Counted from the stretch's first letter, positions 8,679-18,543 are shown. The stretch: 64,000 nt of DNA from an uncultured Bacteroidia bacterium (GCA_947252645.1 CAMXWF010000002.1:138577-202576); one strand, 5' to 3'. Made by a program: numbers and translations. The notes: generated by a model from the sequence alone, not told the origin.

Positions 8679-9755
8679 ATGGGTAAGTATAGAGTGCTGA
8701 TAGTAGACGATTCAGCGGTAGTGCGCCAGAGCTTGAGCACTATCATCAGTTCGGATCCACAGCTGGAGGTCATGGGGACTGCGGCAGACCCTTTTTTTGC
8801 TGCGCAGTTGATAGCGGAGTCGGTGCCCGATGTGATAACGCTCGACGTGGAAATGCCGCGTATGGATGGACTCACATTCCTGAAGAAGATCATGAGCCAG
8901 CATCCGATCCCGGTGGTGATTATATCGAGCCTGACAGAGCGCGGGACGCAGACGGGCTTACGGGCTCTTGAGCTGGGCGCTGTGGAGATCATCACAAAGC
9001 CCAAGATGGATACACGGCGGTTCATAGAGGAGTCGAAGATTAAGATCTGCGATGCGATCAAGGCTGCAGCCATGGCGCGCGTACAGCGCCATCGGCTAGT
9101 GGAGCCTCGCCCCGTAGGCCCTAAGTATTCGGCCGATGCCATACTGCCCAAGGCCACAAACTACAGTATGATCAAGACCACCGATATGGTAATTGCGGTG
9201 GGGGCTTCAACTGGCGGTACAGAGGCCTTGACTACGTTCTTGAAGGAGATGCCCGTAGATTGCCCTGGGATAGTGATAGTGCAGCACATGCCAGAGAAGT
9301 TCACGACTTCCTTTGCGAATCGCCTCAACGAGATCTGCAAGATCAACGTGAAGGAGGCGGAGGATGGCGATACCGTGTTGCGCGGCCATGCGCTGGTGGC
9401 ACCAGGGAATTTCCATGTGCTGCTCAAGCGTTCTGGAGCCCGCTACTACGTGGAGCGGCGTGAGGGCCCGCTGGTCAACCGGCACAGGCCTTCGGTCGAT
9501 GTGCTGTTTCGTAGCACGGCGCGCTACGCAGGGGCCAATGCCATAGGTATCATCATGACGGGTATGGGCGATGATGGGGCCAGGGGGCTGCTCGAGATGA
9601 AGGAGGCTGGGGCGAGGACTATTGCCCAGGATGAGAAGAGCTGCGTGGTGTTTGGTATGCCGAAGGAGGCCATTAAGCTGGGGGCGGCAGATGTAGTAAA
9701 GCCACTGGATCAAATAGCTGCTGAAATGCTTCGCATGGTCAAGAGCGCAAGCTGA
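8679..9755 (+). CDS. cheB: Chemotaxis methylesterase/deamidase CheB
   Basis: This 358-residue CheB has an N-terminal receiver domain (VLIVDDSAVVR, then VITLDVEMPRMDG with the phospho-Asp, and ITKPK). A linker leads to the C-terminal methylesterase with Ser in VGASTGGTEAL, His in VQHMPEKFT and Asp in MTGMGDDGARGL. It removes receptor methyl groups when phosphorylated by CheA. It is the last gene of the operon; a hairpin 30 nt downstream probably ends transcription. About 70 nt separate it from cheD, the widest gap between genes of the operon. Confidence 0.95.
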   Translation: MGKYRVLIVDDSAVVRQSLSTIISSDPQLEVMGTAADPFFAAQLIAESVPDVITLDVEMPRMDGLTFLKKIMSQHPIPVVIISSLTERGTQTGLRALELGAVEIITKPKMDTRRFIEESKIKICDAIKAAAMARVQRHRLVEPRPVGPKYSADAILPKATNYSMIKTTDMVIAVGASTGGTEALTTFLKEMPVDCPGIVIVQHMPEKFTTSFANRLNEICKINVKEAEDGDTVLRGHALVAPGNFHVLLKRSGARYYVERREGPLVNRHRPSVDVLFRSTARYAGANAIGIIMTGMGDDGARGLLEMKEAGARTIAQDEKSCVVFGMPKEAIKLGAADVVKPLDQIAAEMLRMVKSAS

Positions 9756-10191
9756 GGTGGCGTTGCTTGGAACGCTTTACGAATTTGGCCGTTGGTGCGC
9801 ATGCAGCAACGGCCAAGTTTCTGGAGTTTATGCTGCTCTTGCGGTTTGGCCTTGGTGGCTTCTTGGCGTATTGTGCCCACGGTACTTGCTACCGTCGCCT
9901 GTCCTCCTACGCTTTCAGCCAGGGCCATTTGTTAGTTGCAGTATCTGTGCGGAGGATGGGCTGCCGTTACTGGCAATACGGTCTCCACATGTGGCCAAGA
10001 GTGGTCGTGTTCGCCGTTTGAGGAGGGATTAGAGGGTAGCGCAGGCATCCTGTCTTCCCTCGTCTTGAGGCTTGCTCTATGCTCGCCAAACGACTTTTTC
10101 AACGAATGCTGTGGGGCACCTCGCTTTGTCTCCCTGCCCCAAACGTTGTCCCTAGGGTTTCTAGTGTGGGCCTGCAGACTTCTCGCGAGTG
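9756..10191. other. Convergent intergenic gap (436 nt)
   Basis: This lies between the ends of cheB (+) and the ABC exporter (-). It holds the hairpin at 9785-9816 and an 8-bp inverted repeat (GTTTCTAG 10157-10164, CTAGAAAC 10192-10199) that overlaps the exporter stop codon. Short frames of 70-100 codons show no recognisable protein features. I see no RNA gene. Confidence 0.5.
9785..9816 (+). terminator. Probable terminator hairpin after cheB
   Basis: TTGGCCGTTG (9785-9794) pairs perfectly with CAACGGCCAA (9807-9816) across a 12-nt loop, 30 nt after the cheB stop. Only a short T run follows (GTTT), so it is a modest intrinsic terminator. Confidence 0.5.
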
Positions 10192-12009
10192 CTAGAAACT
10201 CTGCACGCTGTAGAGCTTGCTATACTCGCCTCTGAGGGCCAGGAGCTGGTCGTGCGTGCCCTGCTCGACTATTTGCCCGTGGTTGAGTACGCAGATGAGG
10301 TCAGCATGCTTGATGGTGCTGAGTCGGTGCGCAATGACCAGGGAGGTTCTATTGGCCATCAGGTTGACCAGAGCCTGCTGTACCAAGCGCTCTGATTCGG
10401 CATCGAGGGCTGATGTGGCCTCGTCTAGTATCATGATAGGTGGACTTTTCAGGATGGCCCTGGCGATACTCAGTCGTTGGCGCTGCCCGCCTGAGAGCTT
10501 TGCGCCCCTATCCCCGATATTGCTCTGGTAGCCATCAGGGGTTTGCACGATGAACTCGTGCGCATTGGCGATGCGGGCTGCGCGCTCCACGGCCTCTGGC
10601 GAGGTATGCGCTACGCCAAATGCGATGTTATTGTATATGGTATCATTGAAGAGTATGGGATCTTGGTTCACGTAGCCCATCAACCCGCGGAGGGCTTGTA
10701 TGCTGTACTCCCTGATGTCGTGTCCATCGAGGAGGATGGCACCATCGGTCACATCGTAGAATCGGGGGAGCAAGTCGGCCAGCGTGGTTTTCCCGGCACC
10801 TGAGTGGCCTACCAGGGCGATTGTCATTCCCTTCTTTATGGTGAGGTTGAGGTGGTTGATGACTGCCTTGCCCCCATAGGAGAACGAGACATCGCGAAAC
10901 TCTATGGCCTCTCCGAAGGCTTCCAGTGGGCGTGGCCTAGCCGGCGACTTGATGGGGTTCTCCTGGTCTAGAATCTCCTGCACTCTGTCCAGAGAGGCCA
11001 GGCCCTTGATGAGGTTGAAGTACGCCGACACAAAAGACTTGGCGGGGTTGAGAATCATGTAGAAAAGTGCCATGAAGCCAATCAGAGCTTCTGGAGCTAT
11101 CATCTGCCCTTTACCTAGCACCAGGCTACCCCCGTACCAGAGCACCACGCCAACGATGAGAGTGCCAAGAAACTCGCTTAGTGGGCTGGCTAAGTCTCGC
11201 TTGCGGCTTACCCGGATAGTCAGATGGGAGTAGCGTTGATTGCTTGTCTGGAAGTGCGTCGTCATCCTCTTCTCTGCGTTGAAGGCCTTGACGATGCGTA
11301 GTCCTTGGAGGGTCTCATCGATGGTGGAGAGTAATCGCGCCAGAAGCGCCTGCATGCTGGTGGATTGCCGCCGTAGGTTCTTTCCTACCAGGCCAATCAA
11401 ACCGCCCGACACGGGTAGGAAGAGGAACACAAACAGCGTCAGCCGGGGGCTGATGAGTAGCAGGCCCACAAAGTGGATCAGAATGAGTAGAGGGTCGCGC
11501 AGTAGCATCTCGAGGGAACGGACAACCGAGTTCTCTACCTCGTTGACATCATTGGTCATCCGGCTAATGATGTCCCCCTTGTGTTCCTCGGTGTAGTAGC
11601 CCAGTGGAAGGGCGAGTATCTTGGAGTAGAGTACATTACGGATGTCGCGCACTATCCCTACTCGGATCGGTGAGAGATGCCAAAGAGCCGCGTAGACGAA
11701 GAAATTCTTAAGTAGCGCATTAATCAGCACGAAGAGCATCACGATGAGCAGGGCCAATTCCTTTCCTTGCGACAGCACCACTTGGGTGATGTGGTAGTAA
11801 AGTAGTTGCTGCACCCCCTCGAGGTTGAGCGTAAATTCTGGCTTCTCGTACACCAGGGGCATCGTGCCAAACAGAACCCCCAGAAACGGGATGATAAAGC
11901 TCAGGGAGAATAGCGAGAAAAACCCGCCCAGCAGATTGCAGAGTACATTGGCCAGCCCTCGCCACTTGTAGGGAGCTATGAAATGCCAGATCTGCTTAAA
12001 TGCCCTCAC
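10192..12009 (-). CDS. MsbA-like ABC exporter (fused TMD-NBD)
   Basis: This 605-residue half-transporter has an N-terminal six-helix membrane domain (about 15-330) and a C-terminal nucleotide-binding domain. Walker A is GHSGAGKTTL, the Q loop lies near YVNQDP, the signature is LSGGQRQRLSIARAI, and Walker B is IMILDEATSALD with the H-loop His in IAHRLST. Proteins of this type flip lipid A-core or other lipids, or export drugs; in Bacteroidetes the MsbA role is likely but unproved. Start ATG at 12009 lies 39 nt downstream of the purB stop on the same strand, so it probably ends the rimP-nusA-infB-purB transcript. Confidence 0.9.
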   Translation of the reverse strand: MRAFKQIWHFIAPYKWRGLANVLCNLLGGFFSLFSLSFIIPFLGVLFGTMPLVYEKPEFTLNLEGVQQLLYYHITQVVLSQGKELALLIVMLFVLINALLKNFFVYAALWHLSPIRVGIVRDIRNVLYSKILALPLGYYTEEHKGDIISRMTNDVNEVENSVVRSLEMLLRDPLLILIHFVGLLLISPRLTLFVFLFLPVSGGLIGLVGKNLRRQSTSMQALLARLLSTIDETLQGLRIVKAFNAEKRMTTHFQTSNQRYSHLTIRVSRKRDLASPLSEFLGTLIVGVVLWYGGSLVLGKGQMIAPEALIGFMALFYMILNPAKSFVSAYFNLIKGLASLDRVQEILDQENPIKSPARPRPLEAFGEAIEFRDVSFSYGGKAVINHLNLTIKKGMTIALVGHSGAGKTTLADLLPRFYDVTDGAILLDGHDIREYSIQALRGLMGYVNQDPILFNDTIYNNIAFGVAHTSPEAVERAARIANAHEFIVQTPDGYQSNIGDRGAKLSGGQRQRLSIARAILKSPPIMILDEATSALDAESERLVQQALVNLMANRTSLVIAHRLSTIKHADLICVLNHGQIVEQGTHDQLLALRGEYSKLYSVQSF

Positions 12010-12048
12010 CTGTGGGTGTCTTTAGCTTTCAACCCTAGGCTGCTGACG

Positions 12049-13443
12049 CTAGCGCTCGCGGGTGTCACGCAGCGCTTCGGGCATTAGCCCCAAATAGTTG
12101 AAAGGCGTAATGGCCCTCATTTCGGCCTTGACCCTATCTGACACCTCGAGCGAATCGATGAACTCCTCCATCTCCGCCTTTTTGGGTGGCAACGCAGTGC
12201 GCGTAAGTCTCTTGAGGGCCTCATAGGCATTGGGGTAGCCCTCGCGGCGTAGTATCGTCTGCAGGGCCTCTGAGACCACCACCCAGTGGGCCTCTAGGTC
12301 CTCGTGCATCCGCTCCGTATGGACGGCTATCCGCCCAAAGCCGCGAAGTATCGACTCTATGGCTATCACCGTGTGTGCTATTGGCACGCCTATGTTGCGA
12401 ATAACGGTGCTGTCCGTCAGATCGCGTTGCATACGGCTGATAGGTAGCTTTTGCGCCAGGAACTCGTAGACGGCGTTGGCCATGCCCAAGTTGCCCTCCG
12501 CATTCTCAAAGTCAATGGGGTTCACTTTGTGCGGCATGGCCGATGACCCCACCTCACCAGGCACTACCACCTGACGGAAGTAGTCCATCGAGATGTACAG
12601 CCAGAAATCCCGACACAGATCGATGAGAATCGTGTTGATCCGCCTTAAGCCATCGCACGTGGCTGCCAAGTTGTCGTAGTGCTCTATTTGGGTCGTAGTC
12701 TTCGAGCGGTCTAGCCCTAGGGTGTCGTTCACAAACTTATTGGCAAACATCTCCCAGTCTATCTGCGGGTAGGCAGCGTAGTGGGCGTTGAGGTTGCCCG
12801 TGGCACCGCCAAACTTGGCCGATACTGGCACCACGCGCAGCGCCTGCAGTTGGACGGTTAAACGCTCCACGAACACGTATACTTCTTTGCCCAGTCTCGT
12901 AGGGGTAGCTGGTTGCCCATGGGTGTGCGCCAGCATGGGGAAATCCTTCCAGGCTATTGCCAGCTCCTTGAGCTTCGACACCAAGCGGTGCATACGGGGG
13001 AAGTACTCCGCCTGCGCAGCGTACTTGAGCATGAGCGGGAAAGCCGTGTTATTGATGTCTTGGCTTGTCAGCCCAAAATGAACAAATTCGCGGTAGGCCG
13101 AGAGCCCCACGGCCTCTAGCTGTTCCTTCAGAAAGTACTCTACCGCCTTGACATCGTGGTTAGTCGTGCGCTCTATGGCCTTTACTCGCAGTGCATATTC
13201 TGGCTTATACTCCTTGTAGAGGTCTCGCAGCGCAAGCAGCTTCTCCACGGGGCACGACTCCAGTTGCGGCAACGGGAGCAGGCGTAGGGCGATCAGGTAC
13301 TCCACCTCCACCAGAATTCGGTAGCGTATTAGAGCCTGCTCGGAGAAAAAATCCCGTAGGGGCGCCGTCTTAGTGGCGTAGCGTCCATCTATGGGCGATA
13401 TCGCGGCAAGAGCCGTCTCATCAAGTGCCATACTATCCGCCAT
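12049..13443 (-). CDS. purB: Adenylosuccinate lyase
   Basis: This 464-residue protein is of the E. coli PurB type. It opens with ISPIDGRYA. The fumarase-superfamily signature SSAMPHKVNPIDFENAEGN is complete, with THGQPATPT upstream. It catalyses two steps: SAICAR to AICAR plus fumarate, and adenylosuccinate to AMP plus fumarate. It follows infB by 31 nt on the same strand. The tail ends LRDTRER. Nothing unusual is seen. Confidence 0.96.
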   Translation of the reverse strand: MADSMALDETALAAISPIDGRYATKTAPLRDFFSEQALIRYRILVEVEYLIALRLLPLPQLESCPVEKLLALRDLYKEYKPEYALRVKAIERTTNHDVKAVEYFLKEQLEAVGLSAYREFVHFGLTSQDINNTAFPLMLKYAAQAEYFPRMHRLVSKLKELAIAWKDFPMLAHTHGQPATPTRLGKEVYVFVERLTVQLQALRVVPVSAKFGGATGNLNAHYAAYPQIDWEMFANKFVNDTLGLDRSKTTTQIEHYDNLAATCDGLRRINTILIDLCRDFWLYISMDYFRQVVVPGEVGSSAMPHKVNPIDFENAEGNLGMANAVYEFLAQKLPISRMQRDLTDSTVIRNIGVPIAHTVIAIESILRGFGRIAVHTERMHEDLEAHWVVVSEALQTILRREGYPNAYEALKRLTRTALPPKKAEMEEFIDSLEVSDRVKAEMRAITPFNYLGLMPEALRDTRER

Positions 13444-13474
13444 TTTCTATCTACTCCCTCAGCCAGGTGCTCTG

Positions 13475-16400
13475 CTATAGTGTGCGGCGCACCTCTATCT
13501 CGTTGTACACCTCCAGCATGTCGCCCACCTTGACATCGTTGTAGTTTTTGATGCTCAGGCCGCACTCCTGCCCTAGGGTCACCTCCTTGGCTTCGTCCTT
13601 AAAGCGCTTCAGCGATGACAGCTCGCTCGTGTAGACCACGATGCCATCCCGGATGATGTGTACCTTGTTCTTCCGTTGCACCTTCCCCTCCTGCACGATG
13701 CATCCGGCTATCCGGCCAACCTTCGAGATGTTGTAGATCTGCTGCACTTCCAGCGTCCCTACCACCTCCTCACGGATCTCCGGCGACAGCATGCCCTCCA
13801 TGGCACTCCTGATCTCATCGATCGCATCGAATATCACCGAGTAGAGCCGTATGTCGATCTGCTCGTTCTCGGCTTGCCGGCGTGCGGCCACCGAGGGCCG
13901 CACTTGGAAGCCCACGATGATGGAGTTCGTCGTGGCCGCCATGGTCACGTCTGACTCCGTGATCTGACCCACTCCGCCCGATATCACGTTCACCTGGATC
14001 TCAGGCGTGGAAAGCTCCACCAGGGCTCCCGACAGCGCCTGTAGTGAGCCATCTACATCGGCCTTCACTATCAGGTTCAGCTCTTGGAAGTGCCCTATCG
14101 CAATGCGGCGTCCTATCTCATCGAGCGTGATGTGCTTGCGCGTACGCAAATCCTGCACACGTCGGATGGAACTCACCTTCGCCGCAATCTCCTTGGCCAC
14201 CTTATCCGACTCTACCACCTGGAAGGTATCTCCTGCCTGCGGTGCGCCGTTCAAGCCTACCACCTTCACGGGTATCGATACGCTCGCCTCCTTCACCTCG
14301 GCCCCTTGGTCATTGAATAGGGCTTTTACGCGGCCGTGGTGGCTTCCTGAAACGATGCTGTCGCCCTTGCGAAGAGTCCCATTTTGCACCAGCACCATGG
14401 CCACATACCCACGACCACGATCCAGGGCCGCCTCTAGCACCACCCCCTCCGCATTCCGGTTGGGATTAGCCTTCAGGTCCATCACATCGGCCTCCAGTAG
14501 CACTTTCTCCAGCAGCGCATCGATATTCTTGCCGTGTTTGGCCGATATCTCTTGGCTCTGGTACTTGCCGCCCCAGTCTTCCACAAGGTAGTTCTGTTCG
14601 GAAAGCTGCTGCTTGACGCGCTCCACGTTGGCGCTCGGCGAATCTATCTTGTTGATGGCGAACACCAGCCGGGCCCCAGTGGCCGATGCGTGGGTAATCG
14701 CCTCCAAAGTCTGCGGTTGCACACCATCATCGGCCGCTATCACCACGATGACAATATCCGTCAACTGGGCACCGCGTGCCCGCATGGCGGTAAAGGCCGC
14801 ATGGCCTGGCGTATCAATCAGGGTAAACTTCCGCCCGTTGGCCAACGTGATGGCGTAGGCCGATAGGTGCTGCGTTATCCCTCCGGCCTCCCCAGCTATC
14901 ACATTCGTCTTGCGAATGGCATCGCAGAGGCTCGTCTTACCATGGTTGGCGTGACCCATCACCGTGATTACCGGCTGACGGGGTTCCAGATCCTCTGGCT
15001 TGTCCTCTTGCTGCTCGAACTCTGTTGCTATCTCGCTCTCCACGAACTTGAGCGTGAAGCCATACTCCTCGGCCACTAGCTTCATCGTCTCTGCGTCCAG
15101 TCGCTGGTTGATCGTCACCATCAGCCCCACATTCATGCACGTGGTGATCACGTCCGTTACCTCCACATCCATGAGTGAGGCCAGCTCGCTAACCGAAATG
15201 AACTCGCTCACGTTGAGCGTCTTGCTCTCTGCTGCTACTAGCTCCTTGGCCTGCTCGCGACGCTGCTCCTGCGCCTCGCGCTTTTCCCGACGATACTGCA
15301 CCCCTCGCTTCGCACTGCCCGTACGGTGCGAGGCCATCCGAGCCTTGGTCTGGCGTATCTTCTCCTCTACGTCTTCTGCAGTTATCTCCTGGCGTTCCGG
15401 TTGGTGGGTCGTACGACGCCGGCGCTCCGGGGCTTCTGGCCGCGGTGGACGGGCGGGGGCTGAACCTGGCGTAGCTCCTGGCCCGCCAACTGCTACCGGG
15501 CGACGGTGGTGGCGGCGCTTGGATACCCCGCCCCCAGGAGTCGCCGAGGCTTCGGGCTTACGCCTTCGATCTGGCACTGTGGATAGATCAAGCTTCCCTA
15601 GTACCGTCAGCCCTTTCGGCTTCTCTACCCCTATGCGGAACACCTCCTCCTTCTTTTCCTCCTTCTTCTCCTCCGCCGGCGCCGCTATGGGCTGCGTGGC
15701 TGGAGTCGGCTGCGCATTGGCCTTTGGCTCTGCGGCAGGACTCTCTGGGCGCTTACCATCCGCAACACTCCGACTGGCTTTGCTACGCCGAGCTCTCGGT
15801 GCCTCTAGATCCACTTTGCCCACCACTTTGGGCCCTGCCAGTTTTGGACTTTCTAGCCTGAAGGGCTCCTCGGCCTTTTTCTCCACCGATGCCACTTTGG
15901 GCTCGGTGATGGTTGTTGCCGGCCCAGCAGCTACCACCTTGGCCTCTTGCTCGGGCGCTTTAGTGCTTGACTGCGGCTCAGCCTTGACCTGGGATTCCTC
16001 CCCTTGCGGACTTGCTACAGGGAGTTCAGCTGTCGCGGTGACGGGCGACTCAGGCTGCTTGGCCGCCCCTGTTGTCTGCTCTTGGTGCACCTGATCCTCT
16101 TTCGATGCGCTCTCTTGGCGTGTCGCAGCGACCTCTGTCGGTTTCTCCGTGTCTGGCACTGCCGTCTCGCTGGCAGGAGCAGCGAAAAGACTATTCGCCG
16201 GTGCTGCTTGCTCTATTGCCTTCTTGGAGTTTTGCTTTCGTTTGACCGTGGCTGCACGGGAGCGCTTGGGCGTGCGGCTTACGGGTTCGGGAACCTTTGC
16301 TGCACTCGGGGCAACCTTGTCCCTCTCCTCCTCATCCTTCTTGGGGACTTTCGTCAGGCTCTTGAGCTCGGGCTCCTGCTCTGCGGGGGGCAGCACTACC

Positions 16401-16690
16401 TCGGCCTTGTGCTCATCCGCCTGCTCCACGGCACTGGTGCCTAGGGCATCGCCTATCGTCTGCGGGGGCTCTGGTGCTGGCGTAGGCTCGTGCGAATGCT
16501 TCGACTCGGCGGGAGCCTCTGGCTTATATTCCGCCATGAGCAGCTCGCAGGCCTCGGGCGAGAGCTTTGCATTCGGATCAGGCTCCACCTTGATCCCCTT
16601 TGTCCCCAAAAACTCCACAAGCGTCTCCAGCCCCACGTTGAGTTCCCGAACCAACCGGTTCATCCGCTTGCTAGTCCCCTTTTTCACCAT
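13475..16690 (-). CDS. infB: Translation initiation factor IF-2
   Basis: This is a 1,071-residue IF-2. The N-terminal IF2_N helix motif (RLVRELNVGLETLVEFL) is followed by a long, charged, Ala/Pro/Glu/Lys-rich linker (about 60-490), a second IF2_N, and the G domain. G2 is GGITQHLSAY, G3 DTPGHAAFTAMRARGA and G4 NKID. The C-terminal domains bind fMet-tRNA. G1 reads GHANHGKTSL, where the family nearly always has GHVDHGKTSL: Val becomes Ala and Asp becomes Asn. The linker is longer than in E. coli, typical for Bacteroidetes. It lies 60 nt after nusA and 31 nt before purB. ATG 16690 was chosen; Met9 is a possible alternative start. Confidence 0.95.
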   Translation of the reverse strand: MVKKGTSKRMNRLVRELNVGLETLVEFLGTKGIKVEPDPNAKLSPEACELLMAEYKPEAPAESKHSHEPTPAPEPPQTIGDALGTSAVEQADEHKAEVVLPPAEQEPELKSLTKVPKKDEEERDKVAPSAAKVPEPVSRTPKRSRAATVKRKQNSKKAIEQAAPANSLFAAPASETAVPDTEKPTEVAATRQESASKEDQVHQEQTTGAAKQPESPVTATAELPVASPQGEESQVKAEPQSSTKAPEQEAKVVAAGPATTITEPKVASVEKKAEEPFRLESPKLAGPKVVGKVDLEAPRARRSKASRSVADGKRPESPAAEPKANAQPTPATQPIAAPAEEKKEEKKEEVFRIGVEKPKGLTVLGKLDLSTVPDRRRKPEASATPGGGVSKRRHHRRPVAVGGPGATPGSAPARPPRPEAPERRRRTTHQPERQEITAEDVEEKIRQTKARMASHRTGSAKRGVQYRREKREAQEQRREQAKELVAAESKTLNVSEFISVSELASLMDVEVTDVITTCMNVGLMVTINQRLDAETMKLVAEEYGFTLKFVESEIATEFEQQEDKPEDLEPRQPVITVMGHANHGKTSLCDAIRKTNVIAGEAGGITQHLSAYAITLANGRKFTLIDTPGHAAFTAMRARGAQLTDIVIVVIAADDGVQPQTLEAITHASATGARLVFAINKIDSPSANVERVKQQLSEQNYLVEDWGGKYQSQEISAKHGKNIDALLEKVLLEADVMDLKANPNRNAEGVVLEAALDRGRGYVAMVLVQNGTLRKGDSIVSGSHHGRVKALFNDQGAEVKEASVSIPVKVVGLNGAPQAGDTFQVVESDKVAKEIAAKVSSIRRVQDLRTRKHITLDEIGRRIAIGHFQELNLIVKADVDGSLQALSGALVELSTPEIQVNVISGGVGQITESDVTMAATTNSIIVGFQVRPSVAARRQAENEQIDIRLYSVIFDAIDEIRSAMEGMLSPEIREEVVGTLEVQQIYNISKVGRIAGCIVQEGKVQRKNKVHIIRDGIVVYTSELSSLKRFKDEAKEVTLGQECGLSIKNYNDVKVGDMLEVYNEIEVRRTL

Positions 16691-16750
16691 ATCCGCACTC
16701 GCTCCCTTAACTAATTCCGTCCTTCCCCGTCGTTAGCACTCTGCGCCGCA

Positions 16751-18031
16751 TTACGCCTCAGGGCGCTCCGACTCCTCCCCCTCGCTATCCTCCGCCTCAA
16801 ACTCACTACCTAGGATCTCTAGCACCTTGTCTACGGTCTCTTCTTCCAAGTCCGTGCGCTTGATTAGGAGCTCCCGCCCATAATCCAGCACGCTTAGGGC
16901 GGTCTCCAGCCCTATCCCGTGTAGCATATCTATGATCCAGTCATCGATATCCCCGCGGAACTCATCCAGCGGGATGTCATCGTCCTCCTGGGGCTCCGTG
17001 TCACGGTACACATCGATCTTGTAGCCAGTCAGCTCACTGGCCAGGCGGATGTTGTAGCCGTTCTTCCCTATCGCCAGCGACACCTGGTCCGGGTGTAGCA
17101 TGACCTCTGCGTGCTTCTCCTGCTCATCCAGCTCCATCGACGCAATGGTCGCTGGGCTGAGAGCCCGCGCTACGTAGAGGCGCATGTTCGTTGTGTAGTT
17201 GATCACATCGATGTTCTCATTGCGCAGCTCGCGCACCACGTCCCGAATGCGACTCCCGCGCATCCCCACGCAGGCCCCCACCGGGTCTATCCGATCATCG
17301 TAGCTCTCCACGCTCACCTTGGCCCGCTCACCAGGCACCCGCACCACCTTGCGGATGGTAATTAGCCCATCGAATATCTCCGGCACGCTGCGCTCCATCA
17401 AACGCTCCAAAAACAGCGGAGAGGTGCGAGAAAGCGTGATGATGGGATTCGTGTTCCCCATCGCAACTGACGATATCACCGCGCTGATCGACTCACCTTT
17501 GCGGAAAAAGTCCGTCGGGATCTGCTCGCTCTTCGGCATCACCAGCTCGTGCCCCTCATCGTCGAGGAGCACAATCTCACGCCGCCGGATCTGGTGCACC
17601 TCCGCCAGCACCAGCTCACCCTCCCGATCTTTGTAGCGCTTGTAGAGGTTGTCGCGCTCGTATTCCGAGATCCGGGCCGTCAGGTTCTGCCTGATGGCCA
17701 AGATATTCCGTCGCGCAAAATCCTCAAAACGAACCTCATCGCTCACCTCCTCGCCCACCTCGTAGTCGGCTTGGATCTTCTTGGCCTCCGACAACCCTAT
17801 CTGCCGGTTCGCATCCTCCACCGCACCATCCTCCACCACCTCGCGATTACGCCATATCTCAAAATCCCCCTTGTCTATGTTGATGATCACATCGTAGTTA
17901 TCATCCGTCCCGTGGTTCTTCGCCAGCACCGCACGAAACACATCCTCCAAGATCCCAGCCATTGTCGGCCGGTCTATGTTCTTCTGGTCCTTGAACTCCG
18001 ACAAGGTCAACCTCAGGTCCGCACTATTCAT
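16751..18031 (-). CDS. nusA: Transcription termination/antitermination factor NusA
   Basis: This 426-residue protein has the NusA N-terminal domain (residues 1-130), an S1 domain, and KH1/KH2. Diagnostic segments are DPVGACVGMRGSRI and HPDQVSLAIGKNGYNIRLA. After the KH domains there is a short helix-hairpin region and a very acidic C-terminus (EDSEGEESERPEA), in place of the two acidic repeats of E. coli NusA. It binds RNA polymerase and modulates pausing and termination. Its start overlaps the rimP stop by 8 nt, so translation is probably coupled. The rimP-nusA-infB order is widely conserved. Confidence 0.95.
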   Translation of the reverse strand: MNSADLRLTLSEFKDQKNIDRPTMAGILEDVFRAVLAKNHGTDDNYDVIINIDKGDFEIWRNREVVEDGAVEDANRQIGLSEAKKIQADYEVGEEVSDEVRFEDFARRNILAIRQNLTARISEYERDNLYKRYKDREGELVLAEVHQIRRREIVLLDDEGHELVMPKSEQIPTDFFRKGESISAVISSVAMGNTNPIITLSRTSPLFLERLMERSVPEIFDGLITIRKVVRVPGERAKVSVESYDDRIDPVGACVGMRGSRIRDVVRELRNENIDVINYTTNMRLYVARALSPATIASMELDEQEKHAEVMLHPDQVSLAIGKNGYNIRLASELTGYKIDVYRDTEPQEDDDIPLDEFRGDIDDWIIDMLHGIGLETALSVLDYGRELLIKRTDLEEETVDKVLEILGSEFEAEDSEGEESERPEA

Positions 18032-18536
18032 TGCCTCTCCCTATTTTGTCCCAACTCAACCTACAGGCGCTGTAGCTCCCCTCTGGCCAGCAGTTCACCT
18101 GCTGCTCCTTGTGCTTACGCTTCGCCCCAGGCGCCAACACCATCACCGATTCCTCCAGCTCAAGCGTCCCAGCATGGTAGCCCCGCAAGACCCCCTCGTG
18201 CCAGCGACGATCAGCACCAAGCACCTCTACCCAGTGCCCACGGTACTTGGCGTACTGCCGAGGATGCTCAAACGGCGACGTTAGACCTGGCGACGACACC
18301 TCCAGCTCCCTATCGACCCCATGGGCCTCCAGCAGCTCGCTCAGGCCCCGACTCACCTCCACGCACTCCTCCAGGTCTATACCCGTTTCCCTATCTATTA
18401 GAACCGCTACCTTATCACGTTGTATCTTAACTCCTACCACAAAAAAATCCAAATCGCCTGCAGCCTCCGCACGGGCGCAGTACGACCCAAGCCAACCGCG
18501 CACCAGCTCCTCCACGTCTGTCGCCTGCGTACACAT
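18024..18536 (-). CDS. rimP: Ribosome maturation factor RimP
   Basis: This 170-residue protein has the N-terminal RimP fold and the family segments DRETGIDLEECVEVSR and LEVSSPGLTSPF. It assists 30S subunit maturation. A longer frame opens at 18590, but a good -7 promoter box lies at 18578-18585 inside that extension, so transcription starts downstream of it. ATG 18536 (MCTQATDVEEL) fits both the promoter and the family length. A perfect 8-bp hairpin sits 7 nt upstream of this start. It heads the rimP-nusA-infB-purB operon. Confidence 0.9.
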   Translation of the reverse strand: MCTQATDVEELVRGWLGSYCARAEAAGDLDFFVVGVKIQRDKVAVLIDRETGIDLEECVEVSRGLSELLEAHGVDRELEVSSPGLTSPFEHPRQYAKYRGHWVEVLGADRRWHEGVLRGYHAGTLELEESVMVLAPGAKRKHKEQQVNCWPEGSYSACRLSWDKIGRGNE

Positions 18537-18543
18537 ACAAAGA

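Noticed and set aside
10157..10199. 8-bp inverted repeat as exporter terminator
   Set aside because: The 27-nt loop and lack of a T run make it weak, and it overlaps the stop codon.
15000..16094. 364-codon plus-strand frame over infB
   Set aside because: It is antisense to the Lys/Glu-rich IF-2 linker and reads as Ser/Ala low complexity.
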